Positions 1 to 9,797 are shown, numbered from the stretch's first letter. The stretch: 64,000 nt of DNA from Flavobacterium omnivorum (GCF_900099915.1 NZ_FNDB01000005.1:210990-274989); one strand, 5' to 3'. The notes: generated by a model not told the origin, from the letters alone. Numbers and translations are program-made.

Positions 1-1
1 A

Positions 2-1198
2 GATACACAAGCTGTTGCTGAAAAATTAGTCGAAGATGGATACAGCGCTGCTGCCTTGCACGGAGATTTATCTCAAGCGCAACGTGATGGTGTAATGAAA
101 TCTTTTAGAGGTCGCCAAATCCAAATGCTTGTTGCGACAGATGTCGCTGCTCGTGGAATTGACGTTGATAATATTACTCACGTAGTAAATTACCAACTTC
201 CTGACGAAATTGAAACGTACAACCACCGTTCAGGTCGTACGGGTCGTGCTGGTAAATTGGGTACTTCTATTGTAATTGTAACTAAAAGCGAATTGCGTAA
301 AATTTCTTCTATTGAAAGAATCATCAAACAAAAATTCGAAGAAAAAACTATTCCATCTGGGATTGAAATCTGCGAAATCCAATTATTGCACTTAGCTAAT
401 AAAATTAAAGATGTAGAGGTTGATCACGAAATTGACAACTATTTACCTGCAATAAACAGCGTTCTTGAAGATCTTTCGAAAGAAGAATTAATCAAGAAAA
501 TGGTATCGGTTGAATTTAATCGTTTTATCAATTACTACAAGAAAACGAGAGACCTTTCTAATCAAGCTTCAGGTTCCGAACGAAGAGAACGTGATGACAG
601 AGATGGTGCTCCAAGAGAAAACAACAATGGTGGTGCAACGAGATATTTTGTGAACATAGGTTCTAGAGATAACTTTGATTGGATGTCATTGAAAGATTAC
701 TTGAAAGAAACATTAGACTTAGGTCGTGATGACGTTTTCAAAGTTGATGTAAAAGAAGGTTTCTCTTTCTTTAACACTGATCCGGAACATACTGATAAAG
801 TAATGGAAGTATTGAACAACGTACAATTAGAAGGACGTAGAATCAATGTTGAAATTTCTAAAAATGAAGGTGGCGGAAGACGTGACCATAATGGAAGAAG
901 CTCTGGTGGTGGTTTTGGCGGAGGTCGCTCTGGTGGCGAAAGAAGTTCTGCTCCAAGAAGAGAAGGTAGTTTTGCACCAAGAAGAGAAGGTTCAGGCGGT
1001 GGCTTTAGAAGCGATAGAAATTCAGCTCCAAGAGAAGGTGGATTTGGCGGAAGAAGCGATTCTAGAAGTGCTGCTCCAAGAAGAGAAGGTGGTTTTTCAT
1101 CTGACAGACCTAGAACTGAAGGTTCATCAGATAGAGCACCTAGACGCTCTGAAAGCTTTGGTGACGCACCAAGACCAAGAAGACCAAGAAGAGACTAA
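2..1198 (+). CDS. DEAD-box RNA helicase, C-terminal part (5' end outside window)
   Basis: ATP-dependent RNA helicase that remodels RNA, probably in ribosome assembly or mRNA turnover. The reading frame is open to the left edge, so the DEAD domain lies outside the window. What remains is the second RecA-like domain, with motif V (ATDVAARGIDV) and motif VI (HRSGRTGRAG), then a linker, then a DbpA-type RNA-binding domain from about TRYFVNIGSRDNFDW to VEISKNEG. The last roughly 110 residues are a low-complexity Gly/Arg/Ser tail with repeated APRREG units, typical of RNA-binding tails. The family is certain; which paralogue (DeaD/CsdA-like) cannot be settled without the N-terminus. Confidence 0.95.
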   Translation, partial: DTQAVAEKLVEDGYSAAALHGDLSQAQRDGVMKSFRGRQIQMLVATDVAARGIDVDNITHVVNYQLPDEIETYNHRSGRTGRAGKLGTSIVIVTKSELRKISSIERIIKQKFEEKTIPSGIEICEIQLLHLANKIKDVEVDHEIDNYLPAINSVLEDLSKEELIKKMVSVEFNRFINYYKKTRDLSNQASGSERRERDDRDGAPRENNNGGATRYFVNIGSRDNFDWMSLKDYLKETLDLGRDDVFKVDVKEGFSFFNTDPEHTDKVMEVLNNVQLEGRRINVEISKNEGGGRRDHNGRSSGGGFGGGRSGGERSSAPRREGSFAPRREGSGGGFRSDRNSAPREGGFGGRSDSRSAAPRREGGFSSDRPRTEGSSDRAPRRSESFGDAPRPRRPRRD

Positions 1199-1286
1199 CA
1201 TTCATTGTTAATTTTCTTGTAATTATATACTGGAACTACAAAATATTTAATCTTGATTTATTACTTTTAAAGTCTTAAATCAGTGT

Positions 1287-2054
1287 ATGAAATATTTTGT
1301 AGTTTTTTTGTTTACAATCCTCTCTGCGATTGCTGTTGCACAAGTTAAAGAACCTTCCCAAAAAGTTGATGGCATCATCATCAGTAACACAACTAGACAG
1401 TCTTTACCTAATGTGAATATCATAAATATCAATAAAGTAAGAGGTGCAACTACTGACTCAAGAGGATATTTTGAAATCGATGTGCAGCTCAACGACACAC
1501 TTCACATTACTAGCTTAGGTTTTCAATCGCTCCGCGTGCGCGTTACCAATGACTGGATCAAAAATAAAAGCACAAAAATACAACTTACTGAAAAAGCCAT
1601 TGCACTTGAAGAAATAGTAATACGTCCCTTTAATTTAACAGGATATCTAGAAGTTGACACTAAAATTATTCCCGTTAAAGAAAACTACAGGTACAGCATT
1701 TCAGGGTTAACCCAAGGATATGAAGCAGGCGCTTATTCTCCAAATGCCTTTGGAAGAGTACTTGGATCCATCTTTAATCCAGCAGATGTGCTCTATAATT
1801 TTTTTGGTAAAAACCCAAAAGAGCTTAAGAAACTTAAAGAGATGAAAAAAGATGACACGGTTCGAAATCTACTAGAATCTAAATTTGACAGAGAAATGAT
1901 TTCCGTACTTTTAGGCGTTGAAAAAAATGAAATAGCTGAAATTCTCCAGCGTTGCAACTATTCCGAATCTTTTATACAATCCGCAAACGACTTACAAATC
2001 ATGGATGCTATAAGTGGTTGTTATGAGGAATATAAGGTTTTGAAAAAGAAATAA
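1287..2054 (+). CDS. Secreted protein with carboxypeptidase-regulatory-like domain
   Basis: A 255-residue protein with a clear signal peptide (cleavage likely after residues SAIAVAQ, about position 19). Residues about 25-110 form a CarboxypepD_reg-like beta-sandwich (GIIISNTTRQSLPNVNI, then TDSRGYFEI and ITSLGFQS), the domain that also begins many Bacteroidota TonB receptors. The remainder is charged and has no recognised motif, and there is no receptor barrel, so this is a stand-alone periplasmic or outer-membrane-associated protein. Such proteins are common in Flavobacterium and mostly uncharacterised. A hairpin follows the stop codon, suggesting a single-gene transcript. Confidence 0.8.
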   Translation: MKYFVVFLFTILSAIAVAQVKEPSQKVDGIIISNTTRQSLPNVNIININKVRGATTDSRGYFEIDVQLNDTLHITSLGFQSLRVRVTNDWIKNKSTKIQLTEKAIALEEIVIRPFNLTGYLEVDTKIIPVKENYRYSISGLTQGYEAGAYSPNAFGRVLGSIFNPADVLYNFFGKNPKELKKLKEMKKDDTVRNLLESKFDREMISVLLGVEKNEIAEILQRCNYSESFIQSANDLQIMDAISGCYEEYKVLKKK

Positions 2055-2078
2055 ATACAATGAAAATCCAGTCGGTTT

Positions 2079-2128
2079 AATTTCTAATTCTACAATTCCT
2101 CGCTAGCAGTAGCGATTAGAAATTTTTA
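2079..2128 (+). terminator. Hairpin terminator candidate after the secreted protein gene
   Basis: Arms AATTTCTAAT (2079-2088) and ATTAGAAATT (2115-2124) are perfect complements and enclose a nested CGCT/AGCG stem. A short T run follows. It sits about 25 bases after the stop at 2054. Confidence 0.5.
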
Positions 2129-2488
2129 CTTTAATCCGATACATTTATGTCAGAATTAAAATTCCAATAAAATTTAATCGATTGATAGGATTGCATTTCA
2201 AAGTATACACTACAACAATAACGATAATACAATTATAGGAATTTACAGGTGTCAATGCCGTAAACTTTAAACTTGGTAGTATTTTTTATCAGGGTCTATC
2301 GCGACAATTGTTAGTTTCAAAATAATTATTACTGCGGTAAAGATTCTATATGTTAATTAAAATCTAGAACAGAACTTCTTATTTACGAAGAGAGACTCCT
2401 CCATCTTTTCAATATGTCAATTACATCTCACTCTTTGTATGCCATGGGAGTATTGATAATTAATCATTGAAGGAACGTTTTAAAAATA
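2129..2488. other. Gene-free interval, nothing recognised
   Basis: No convincing open frame, tRNA or repeat was seen between the hairpin after the secreted-protein gene and the promoter of the small lysine-rich gene. It is AT-rich spacer, possibly decayed sequence. Confidence 0.4.
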
Positions 2489-2525
2489 TTTTTTGATTCC
2501 AAATCAAAAAAATTATATACTTTTA
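2489..2525 (+). promoter_or_regulatory. Promoter region with perfect palindrome for the 36-aa gene
   Basis: A perfect inverted repeat, TTTTTTGATT / AATCAAAAAA (2489-2498 and 2502-2511, loop of 3), covers a TTTG that could serve as the -33 box. A near-consensus -7 box TACTTTTA lies 22 bases downstream at 2518-2525. The start codon is at 2563. The palindrome could be an operator or simply AT-rich chance. Confidence 0.4.
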
Positions 2526-2562
2526 CTTACATCATAAAAAACTAATCTTAAAAATCTATATC

Positions 2563-2673
2563 ATGGCAAAAAGTCAAGACGCAAAGAAAACAGCTAAAAA
2601 AGAGCCATTGAAAACGGCTAAGGAAAAGAAAGAAGAAAAGAGAGACAAGAAAAACACTCCAAAAAGAGATTAA
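2563..2673 (+). CDS. Small lysine-rich protein, 36 residues
   Basis: ATG at 2563 opens a 36-codon frame ending in TAA at 2671-2673. It encodes a strongly basic protein beginning MAKSQDAKKTAKKEPLKTAK and ending NTPKRD, with 16 Lys or Arg codons in its first 30. It has its own promoter-like sequence upstream and an excellent terminator 9 bases downstream, so the unit promoter-ORF-terminator is complete. The composition suggests a nucleic-acid-binding or ribosome-associated small protein; that is inference from charge only. I recall similar short basic proteins in Flavobacteriia, but cannot verify this here. Confidence 0.7.
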   Translation: MAKSQDAKKTAKKEPLKTAKEKKEEKRDKKNTPKRD

Positions 2674-2681
2674 CTACTATT

Positions 2682-2725
2682 AAAAAAGGCTGCCTAAAGT
2701 TTCAACACTCTAGGCAGCCTTTTTT
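2682..2725. terminator. Bidirectional intrinsic terminator
   Basis: GGCTGCCTA (2688-2696) pairs with TAGGCAGCC (2711-2719). An A run precedes the hairpin and TTTTTT follows it, so it can end both the small lysine-rich gene (+) and guaB (-). Confidence 0.85.
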
Positions 2726-2743
2726 ATGCTTTTAGCTTAAAAT

Positions 2744-4216
2744 TTATCTTGAATAATTTGGAGCTTCTTTTGTAATAGTTACATTATGAGGATGACTCTC
2801 ATTGATTCCACTAGCAGTTATACGAACAAAGCGCCCAGTTTCTTGTAGTGCAGGAATATCTTTCGAACCACAATAACCCATTCCGGCTCTAAGACCCCCA
2901 ATGAATTGCTGCATACTTTCATTCAATTCCCCTTTATAAGGTACACGACCCACAATTCCTTCTGGAACTAATTTCTTTACATCATCTTCCACATCTTGAA
3001 AATAACGGTCTTTTGAACCTTCCTGCATCGCTTCAACAGAACCCATTCCGCGGTACGATTTAAATTTTCTTCCTTCAAAGATAATAGTTTCACCAGGAGA
3101 TTCCATGGTACCTGCTAATAAAGAACCTAACATTACACAGTCAGCACCAGCAGCAATAGCCTTAGGAATATCACCTGTATACCGAATTCCACCATCAGCA
3201 ATAACTGGAACTCCAGTTCCTTTGATAGCTGCAGCCACTTCAAGAACAGCAGAAAATTGAGGAAAACCAACACCCGCAACAATGCGCGTGGTGCAAATTG
3301 AACCAGGTCCAATTCCTACTTTTACGCCATCAGCTCCATTTTCAACTAAAAACTTAGCCGCTTCAGGCGTTGCAATATTACCTACAATAACATCAATTTG
3401 AGGAAATTTACTCTTTACTTCTTTCAGTACATTCACTACGCCTTGTGTGTGACCATGAGCCGTATCAATAATGATTGCATCAACACCTGCATTAACTAAT
3501 GCCTCAGCTCTTTGCACCGCATCTCCAGTTACACCTATGGCAGCTGCTACACGCAAACGACCGTACACATCTTTATTTGCTATCGGTTTTTGAGTTAATT
3601 TAGTGATATCTCTAAATGTTATCAAGCCTACTAATTTGTAATCTTTGTTAACAACTGGTAATTTTTCGATTTTGTGTCCCTGTAAAACTACTTCTGCTTG
3701 TTCTAGCGAAGTACCTTCAGCAACAGTAACCAAATTTTCGCTGGTCATCACCTCAATAATAGGTCTGGCACTATTTTTTTCAAAACGCAAATCTCTATTA
3801 GTGACGATTCCTTTTAAAATTTGATTATCATCTACAATTGGAATTCCTCCAATTCCATATTCTTTCATCGCATTTTTAGCATCAGCTACAGTGGAAGTCA
3901 ACGGCAAAGTAACTGGATCGATAATCATTCCAGACTCAGCACGCTTTACTTTTCGTACTTTAGCAGCTTGCTGCTCGATTGTCATATTTTTATGTAAAAC
4001 ACCTATTCCACCCTCTTGAGCCATAGCAATTGCCATTGCACTTTCGGTTACCGTATCCATTGCAGCGGATACAATTGGAACATTTAGTGTTATATTTCTT
4101 GAAAATTTTGATTGAATACTCACTTCGCGCGGAAGCACATTAGAGTAGTTGGGTATTAATAGAACATCATCGTAAGTTAATCCTTCACCGATAATCTTAG
4201 AGTTGTGTGCGATCAT
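2744..4216 (-). CDS. guaB: Inosine-5'-monophosphate dehydrogenase
   Basis: Oxidises IMP to XMP with NAD+, the committed step of GMP synthesis in the cytoplasm. The protein has 490 residues, the normal bacterial length. The catalytic barrel is interrupted at about residues 95-210 by two CBS domains ([28 protein letters not shown]), which sense purine nucleotides. The catalytic loop GPGSICTTR places the nucleophilic cysteine at residue 308, and the flap carries RYFQ. It is transcribed alone, with a TATATTTG box upstream and a shared terminator downstream. Confidence 0.98.
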   Translation of the reverse strand: MIAHNSKIIGEGLTYDDVLLIPNYSNVLPREVSIQSKFSRNITLNVPIVSAAMDTVTESAMAIAMAQEGGIGVLHKNMTIEQQAAKVRKVKRAESGMIIDPVTLPLTSTVADAKNAMKEYGIGGIPIVDDNQILKGIVTNRDLRFEKNSARPIIEVMTSENLVTVAEGTSLEQAEVVLQGHKIEKLPVVNKDYKLVGLITFRDITKLTQKPIANKDVYGRLRVAAAIGVTGDAVQRAEALVNAGVDAIIIDTAHGHTQGVVNVLKEVKSKFPQIDVIVGNIATPEAAKFLVENGADGVKVGIGPGSICTTRIVAGVGFPQFSAVLEVAAAIKGTGVPVIADGGIRYTGDIPKAIAAGADCVMLGSLLAGTMESPGETIIFEGRKFKSYRGMGSVEAMQEGSKDRYFQDVEDDVKKLVPEGIVGRVPYKGELNESMQQFIGGLRAGMGYCGSKDIPALQETGRFVRITASGINESHPHNVTITKEAPNYSR

Positions 4217-4245
4217 TGCAATTGTAGTTGGAGTTTAATTGCGTG

Positions 4246-4253
4246 CAAATATA
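4246..4253 (-). promoter_or_regulatory. -7 box of guaB promoter
   Basis: On the minus strand TATATTTG matches the Bacteroidota -7 consensus TAnnTTTG, 30 bases before the guaB start codon. No clear -33 TTTG was found at the expected spacing. Confidence 0.5.
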
Positions 4254-4380
4254 GACAATTTTAAGCAAAAAAAACAGCTTCTTTCTACAATAAATAATTA
4301 AATTGCATTTCGAAGGCAATCCTTGTTCCTGATTTACGCTATGGTTTCCAATCTATTGAATCTGATTAATTTATTTTGTT

Positions 4381-6882
4381 ATGACAGAAACCCAACAACC
4401 GCTGAAAGGACTTTCAAATGAAGAAGTAGTACTTTCGAGAACAATGTTTGGATCAAACGCTATAATTCAACAGAAAAAAAATCTTTTTCTGAATTCGGTA
4501 TTTGAAATGGTCAAAGAACCCATGTTCCTGCTTTTACTTACTGCAACTAGTATTTATTTCATTACAGGCGATTTTGGAAATGGAATTTTCATGACCGTAG
4601 CAATACTATTAGTTTCTACTATTTCACTTTATCAGGAATCAAAAAGCAGGTCAGCAATTGAAGCTTTAAAAAAATTATCCCAGCCCAAAAGTAAAGTCAT
4701 TCGCAACAATGAAATAATAGAAATTCCAAGCGAGGAAATTGTCATAGGTGATCTGCTCCAAGCGGAAGAAGGCACTTTTATTCCTGCGGACGGCATCATC
4801 CTGCAATCCAATGATTTCTCTGTTAATGAATCTATTCTTACTGGAGAATCGCTGGCTGTTTTTAAAAATGAAACAACAAAAAATAATACTGTATTTCTTG
4901 GAACAATTGTCACAGGTGGTTTGGCGATTTGTGAAGTAACCGCTACAGGCAACAAAACTCAATTGGGAATAATAGGCAAAAGTCTAGAATCTATTGTGGA
5001 AGAAAAAACACCTTTGCAAATTCAGATCGGAAATTTTGTCAAAAAAATGTCTCTTGTTGGTTTGGTGATTTTTGGCTTTGTCTGGTTTATAAATTATTAC
5101 AATTCAAAAGAGGTTCTAGACAGCCTATTGAAAGCGCTAACTTTGGCGATGAGTATTATTCCAGAGGAGATTCCAGTTGCTTTTACCACCTTTATGGCTC
5201 TTGGTTCTTGGCGCTTGATGAAAATGGGGATTATCGTCAAACAAACAAAAACCGTAGAAACTTTAGGAAGTGCAAACGTAATTTGTACAGATAAAACAGG
5301 AACCATTACAGAAAATAAGATGAGTCTGGCCCAATGCTATACGCTGTCGAATGATACTATTAACGAACCTTGTTCGGACAATAATACTGAATTATTAACT
5401 ATAGCGATGTGGGCCAGCGAACCCATTCCTTTTGACCCAATGGAAATCGCGTTGCATGAAGCCTATTCCAAATTAAAAACAGCAGACGAACGGCCTAATT
5501 TTAAACTTGTACATGAATATCCATTGGATGGAAAACCACCTATGATGACTCATGTTTTCGAGAATCAAAATGGGAACAGAATTATCGCTGCCAAAGGTGC
5601 TACTGAAGCATTAATAGCAACTTCAAATTTGTCCGAAAATGAAAAACAAAAAATTATAGCCGCAATGAGCAAAATGGCTTTAGAAGGTTATCGGGTTTTA
5701 GGTGTTGGACTTGCAGCATTTTCAGGCTCTGATTATCCTGAAAAACAACAGAATTTTTCTTTTAAATTTAAAGGATTAGTTGCTTTTTACGATCCTCCAA
5801 AAGCAAATATAAAAGCTGTATTCGAAACCCTATACAAAGCTGGAATCCAAGTAAAAATAGTTACAGGCGACAATGCGGAAACAACAGCGACAATTGCTAA
5901 ACAAATTGGTTTTAGAAATGCCGAAAAAACAATAAATGGAGATGAATTAATGGCAATGGACGACGCAACACTTAGAGAAAAGGTTATGGAAACTGCCATT
6001 TTCACAAGAATGTTTCCCGAAGCTAAACTAAAAATTATAAAAGCGCTAAAAGACAACAATCAAATTATAGCTATGACTGGTGATGGTGTAAACGATGGCC
6101 CCGCATTAAAATCAGCCCATATAGGAATTGCTATGGGAAAAAAGGGAACAGAAATTGCAAAACAAGCTGCCAATCTGATCCTGATTGAGGATGATTTCTC
6201 CAAAATGATTGATGCGGTTGCCATGGGTAGGAAAATATACAACAATCTAAAAAAAGCCATCCAATATATCATTTCAATACACATCCCTATCATCTTGATT
6301 GTCTTTATCCCTTTGGCATTAGGATGGATTTATCCTAATATTTTCTCCCCAGTTCACGTTATTTTTCTAGAAATAATAATGGGACCAACTTGCTCAATAA
6401 TATATGAGAACGAACCTATGGAACGCAACTTAATGCTATTACAACCCAGACCTTTTACGAGTACATTTTTTAAACTTAAAGAAATAACAATCAGTATCAT
6501 TCAAGGTCTAGTCATTACAATAGGGCTGTTATTCATGTACCAGTATTGCGTAGCTACGAATTGTTCTGAGAATACTACAAGAACCGTAGTATTCCTAACC
6601 TTAATATCGTCCAATATTTTTCTAACACTTACCAATCGTTCTTTTTATTACTCCATTTTTACAACATTACAGTATAAGAATAATTTGGTCTTATGGATCA
6701 TCGGTACTACCATTTTAGTAACAGCTTCCTTGTTGTTTGTCCCTTTATTCGCCTCTTTTTTCCACTTTGAAAGGGTTTCTGGAATCCAAATGGGATTGAG
6801 TATTTTAGTAGGGATTGCGTCCGTACTTTGGATAGAAATTTACAAAGGATTTAAACGGCGGAAGGCCTCCGATTTACAATAA
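4381..6882 (+). CDS. Cation-transporting P-type ATPase
   Basis: Inner-membrane ATP-driven cation pump of the P2-like group, 833 residues. Visible in order: N-terminal cation-ATPase segment, first two membrane helices, actuator loop with TGES (LTGES), M3-M4 with PEEIP, phosphorylation motif DKTGT (Asp about 304), nucleotide-binding domain, hinge GDGVNDGPAL, and a C-terminal group of membrane helices. The M4 ion-site motif reads PEEIP rather than the PEGLP of classical calcium pumps, so the transported ion cannot be assigned; Ca2+, Mg2+ or another cation is possible. It stands alone, divergent from guaB and convergent with the envelope pair downstream (gap of 3 bases, no obvious terminator between). 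Confidence 0.92.
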   Translation: MTETQQPLKGLSNEEVVLSRTMFGSNAIIQQKKNLFLNSVFEMVKEPMFLLLLTATSIYFITGDFGNGIFMTVAILLVSTISLYQESKSRSAIEALKKLSQPKSKVIRNNEIIEIPSEEIVIGDLLQAEEGTFIPADGIILQSNDFSVNESILTGESLAVFKNETTKNNTVFLGTIVTGGLAICEVTATGNKTQLGIIGKSLESIVEEKTPLQIQIGNFVKKMSLVGLVIFGFVWFINYYNSKEVLDSLLKALTLAMSIIPEEIPVAFTTFMALGSWRLMKMGIIVKQTKTVETLGSANVICTDKTGTITENKMSLAQCYTLSNDTINEPCSDNNTELLTIAMWASEPIPFDPMEIALHEAYSKLKTADERPNFKLVHEYPLDGKPPMMTHVFENQNGNRIIAAKGATEALIATSNLSENEKQKIIAAMSKMALEGYRVLGVGLAAFSGSDYPEKQQNFSFKFKGLVAFYDPPKANIKAVFETLYKAGIQVKIVTGDNAETTATIAKQIGFRNAEKTINGDELMAMDDATLREKVMETAIFTRMFPEAKLKIIKALKDNNQIIAMTGDGVNDGPALKSAHIGIAMGKKGTEIAKQAANLILIEDDFSKMIDAVAMGRKIYNNLKKAIQYIISIHIPIILIVFIPLALGWIYPNIFSPVHVIFLEIIMGPTCSIIYENEPMERNLMLLQPRPFTSTFFKLKEITISIIQGLVITIGLLFMYQYCVATNCSENTTRTVVFLTLISSNIFLTLTNRSFYYSIFTTLQYKNNLVLWIIGTTILVTASLLFVPLFASFFHFERVSGIQMGLSILVGIASVLWIEIYKGFKRRKASDLQ

Positions 6883-6885
6883 CAT

Positions 6886-8280
6886 TTATTTTTTTCTATT
6901 CTTAAAGATGACATTTAGTCCCAGTTGAAAAGAAAGACTGTTCGCCTTGGAAACATCTCTGTATTCCAAAAGATTGTCAACAAGAACATAGAAATTTACG
7001 GGTCCAAAGTTGCTGGATAATCCCAAACCTATGTTCTTGTAGGAATACGAATCTAAAGTATATGTTGCCTTCATTTGCAATGACTTGAAAATCTTTCTTC
7101 GGTAAAAGGTAGTAAAGGCAACCAACGGTGTTCTAGGTGTAGACATCACAAATAACTGAGCTCCAACCGCACTTTTATAGATCGTTTCGGGATTATAATC
7201 CAAACAATTACAGTCCTCTGGTCTTTCTTCATCAAATGAAAACTGAACGGAAGAATTGAATTTGGCCGGGCGCCAAGTAGTATAATCTGCATATAAAGTG
7301 TCCAAAGGAATAGCGTCTTTAAAATCTTGAAATCCGTTCTCAACAGATTCACCTGAACCGAATTTCGGAATTACACCCTTATATTCATACGTTCCTTTAT
7401 AGGTTAAGCTTTCCACTTCTTTGCTGTGCTTAATAAATCCAACATCTATGATACTTGCAGTAAGCTGTACATTTTTCTTTGGATAATAAGTAAAACCAGC
7501 ATCAAATCCCAAACCTAAATTACCACCTAGAAAAGCCCTTTTTGTGATGTCTTTCACTATATTAGGTTCATAATTATCGTCGTCATATTTTGCAATGCCC
7601 GATGTATTAAGTTGCAATTGAGAATAAATCATCTGTTCGTACACGCCGGTTGAGGATGGATTAGTGTAAATATAACCGGAGTTATTTGTAGAACTGACAT
7701 TATAAATACTAGAATAAATCTTTCCCCGTACACCTAAAATAAAGTTTTTATTAATGTTCTTATGGAATCCTATATGAAAAACGGATAGCATTTCAGCTTT
7801 TACATTTAAATCCCCTAAATCAAAAACTTTACCCAAATAGTCTCTGTTTCCGTCTAGAGCTAAAATGGCTAAATCTTTAGGAACATAACTCAATGCATCA
7901 AATTCCTGATACATACCAAACGAAATGTAGGAATCACTTTGTTCTCCAGCAATTTTAAAACCACCGTTAAAAACTTCTATTTGCTCATTTATCGCCAGCC
8001 TGTCTTTTCTTGAAGTAGAAAACACAACATTCCGCAGTTTTACATTAAAATCGATACCATTATCCGCAAATAAATCATATGCTGAAAACCCACTGGAACC
8101 TACATTTGCAGAAATTCCAGACAAGAGAGGAATCCCAAAATAAAAATTATATTTGAAATCAGCACCAGGATTAGTCAGCAATGACTGTGGAACCGAAGTA
8201 AAATTATATAATATTTGTTTGTTTTGTGAAAAGCAATTTATCGTTAGCATTAGAACTAAAACCCACGCTATTTTTTTCAT
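6886..8280 (-). CDS. Outer-membrane barrel-like protein (DUF5723-type)
   Basis: A 464-residue exported protein with a signal peptide (MKKIAWVLVLMLTINCFSQ). The rest is rich in alternating aromatic and polar residues and in repeated strands typical of Bacteroidota outer-membrane barrels (for example LGVRGKIYSSIYNVSS, GLGFDAGFTYYPKKNVQLTAS), ending in a strand with ...FQLGLNVIFKNRKK. It resembles the DUF5723 family, related in architecture to PorP/SprF-like proteins; that placement is from memory and moderate. Its start codon overlaps the stop of the upstream lipoprotein gene (ATGA, 8277-8280), so the two are translationally coupled. Confidence 0.75.
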   Translation of the reverse strand: MKKIAWVLVLMLTINCFSQNKQILYNFTSVPQSLLTNPGADFKYNFYFGIPLLSGISANVGSSGFSAYDLFADNGIDFNVKLRNVVFSTSRKDRLAINEQIEVFNGGFKIAGEQSDSYISFGMYQEFDALSYVPKDLAILALDGNRDYLGKVFDLGDLNVKAEMLSVFHIGFHKNINKNFILGVRGKIYSSIYNVSSTNNSGYIYTNPSSTGVYEQMIYSQLQLNTSGIAKYDDDNYEPNIVKDITKRAFLGGNLGLGFDAGFTYYPKKNVQLTASIIDVGFIKHSKEVESLTYKGTYEYKGVIPKFGSGESVENGFQDFKDAIPLDTLYADYTTWRPAKFNSSVQFSFDEERPEDCNCLDYNPETIYKSAVGAQLFVMSTPRTPLVAFTTFYRRKIFKSLQMKATYTLDSYSYKNIGLGLSSNFGPVNFYVLVDNLLEYRDVSKANSLSFQLGLNVIFKNRKK

Positions 8281-8825
8281 TCTACTACTAAATAAGCGGT
8301 TACACCTGAACGCAATTTCAAACTACCTGTACTACTTTGGCTTAATGCAGCACCTGGCAACATGGTCATTGTAAAGGCAATTCTTGTAGTTCTTTTTAAA
8401 AGATCAAGTTTCGTATTTTCAAACACTTCCGTTTTGGTCACTTTATTTTCTACACCTGAGTACGGCGGAATAGCCAGATTAATAGCGTGAACAGGTTGAT
8501 TATTTCTATCTAAAAATACTAAATCTACTGCATACCCTCTATTTATTGTATTTTCCATTTCAAAGAAAAGTTCGACTTTTTTTAATCGCTGTCTAAAGAA
8601 AGAGCCGTTGAATATATCAACCGTTGGGGCATCAAAAATTATATTTTGTTCTACTCCATTGGTGACAAATTGTTTTGCAAGTACATCAAAATACGCTAAA
8701 TTAGTCACCACTACCGGTTCTATTTTTACATCATTCACCTGATTGAAATCCAAATCACTTGCGCAGGAAAATGAAAGAAACAACAGTAGTATTCCTAAAA
8801 CTTTATGGAGAGTCCGAAATTTCAT
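8277..8825 (-). CDS. Predicted lipoprotein, coupled to the barrel protein
   Basis: A 182-residue protein whose signal peptide ends in a lipobox (LLFLSFSC, Cys about 21), so it is probably a lipoprotein. The mature part looks like a beta-sandwich (ELFFEMENTINRGYAVDLVFLD) without a recognised family motif. It is the first gene of a two-gene operon, overlapping the following barrel-like gene by 4 bases. The pairing suggests a joint role at the outer membrane. No function is known to me. Confidence 0.75.
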   Translation of the reverse strand: MKFRTLHKVLGILLLFLSFSCASDLDFNQVNDVKIEPVVVTNLAYFDVLAKQFVTNGVEQNIIFDAPTVDIFNGSFFRQRLKKVELFFEMENTINRGYAVDLVFLDRNNQPVHAINLAIPPYSGVENKVTKTEVFENTKLDLLKRTTRIAFTMTMLPGAALSQSSTGSLKLRSGVTAYLVVE

Positions 8826-8933
8826 AATTATGTAATTTAATGGTAAAATTTAGAGAACAGTATAACTAACGAACCAATCCTAAATTTATTATTTTTGAAG
8901 TACTTGATGTTTGTAAATAACAGGATGTTATTT

Positions 8934-9797
8934 TTAATGATATTCTCCAAACAATTTAGAAGCTTCATTGTAAGCACTTTCAAAACTCATTGGACTCAAA
9001 TTGGTAAATTCCTTTTGAGCAGTAAAATAGGACAACAATTTCTCCGTAGGCATATTACCCGTGAGATTATCAGTCGCCATTGGACAGCCGCCAAAACCCT
9101 GGATAGCGCCATCAAAACGGCGGCATCCCGCTTTATAAGCTGCATCAATTTTTTCAAACCATTTATCTGGAGTGGTATGTAAATGAGCTCCAAATTCTAT
9201 TTCAGGATACTTGGTAATTAAATTGGAAAACAAATACGAGATTACCTCAGGTGTAGAACTTCCCACTGTATCCGAGAGCGACAGAATCTTAACACCCATA
9301 GCAGCTAATCTCCGCGTCCACTCCCCAACAATTTCCATGTTCCATGGATCTCCATACGGATTACCAAAACCCATGGATAAATAGGCCACTACTTCTTTGT
9401 CACTTTTATCTGCAATCTCAAGGATCTCCTGAAGTGTGATTAAGGATTCGGCTATAGTTTTGTGCGTATTTCGCATTTGGAAATTTTCAGAAATCGAAAA
9501 TGGAAAACCTAGATATTGTATTTCGGGATGAACAGAAGCTAGCGTCGCGCCTTGTGTATTTGCAATAATTGCTAGTAATTTGCTTTGGGTTTGAGACAAA
9601 TCAAGTTGTGCCAAAACTTCGGCTGTATCTTGCATTTGCGGAATCGCTTTCGGCGAAACAAAACTCCCAAAATCAATACTGTCAAAACCTACACGCAACA
9701 AAGACTGAATATAAGCCACTTTTTTTTTCGTAGGAATAAATGGTTTGATACCTTGCATGGCATCACGTGGGCATTCTATAATTTTTATTGCTTCCAT
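8934..9797 (-). CDS. Hydroxymethylglutaryl-CoA lyase
   Basis: Cleaves HMG-CoA to acetoacetate and acetyl-CoA, the last step of leucine breakdown. The 287-residue TIM barrel has the N-terminal IIECPRDAMQG substrate motif, the DT motif in SLSDTVGSSTPE, the metal ligands HLHTTP and the catalytic loop GFGGCPMATDNLTGN with its cysteine. The frame is open for 8 more codons, but the start at 9797 (MEAIKIIECPRDA) fits the family. It lies alone between convergent or spaced neighbours. Confidence 0.93.
   Translation of the reverse strand: MEAIKIIECPRDAMQGIKPFIPTKKKVAYIQSLLRVGFDSIDFGSFVSPKAIPQMQDTAEVLAQLDLSQTQSKLLAIIANTQGATLASVHPEIQYLGFPFSISENFQMRNTHKTIAESLITLQEILEIADKSDKEVVAYLSMGFGNPYGDPWNMEIVGEWTRRLAAMGVKILSLSDTVGSSTPEVISYLFSNLITKYPEIEFGAHLHTTPDKWFEKIDAAYKAGCRRFDGAIQGFGGCPMATDNLTGNMPTEKLLSYFTAQKEFTNLSPMSFESAYNEASKLFGEYH

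Noticed and set aside
846..1211. Plus-strand frame of 121 codons inside the helicase tail
   Set aside because: Out-of-frame reading of the Gly/Arg repeats; low complexity and no start context.
8918..8940. AATAAC / GTTATT inverted repeat at the end of the HMG-CoA lyase gene
   Set aside because: No T run on the minus strand after the hairpin, so it is a weak terminator candidate only.
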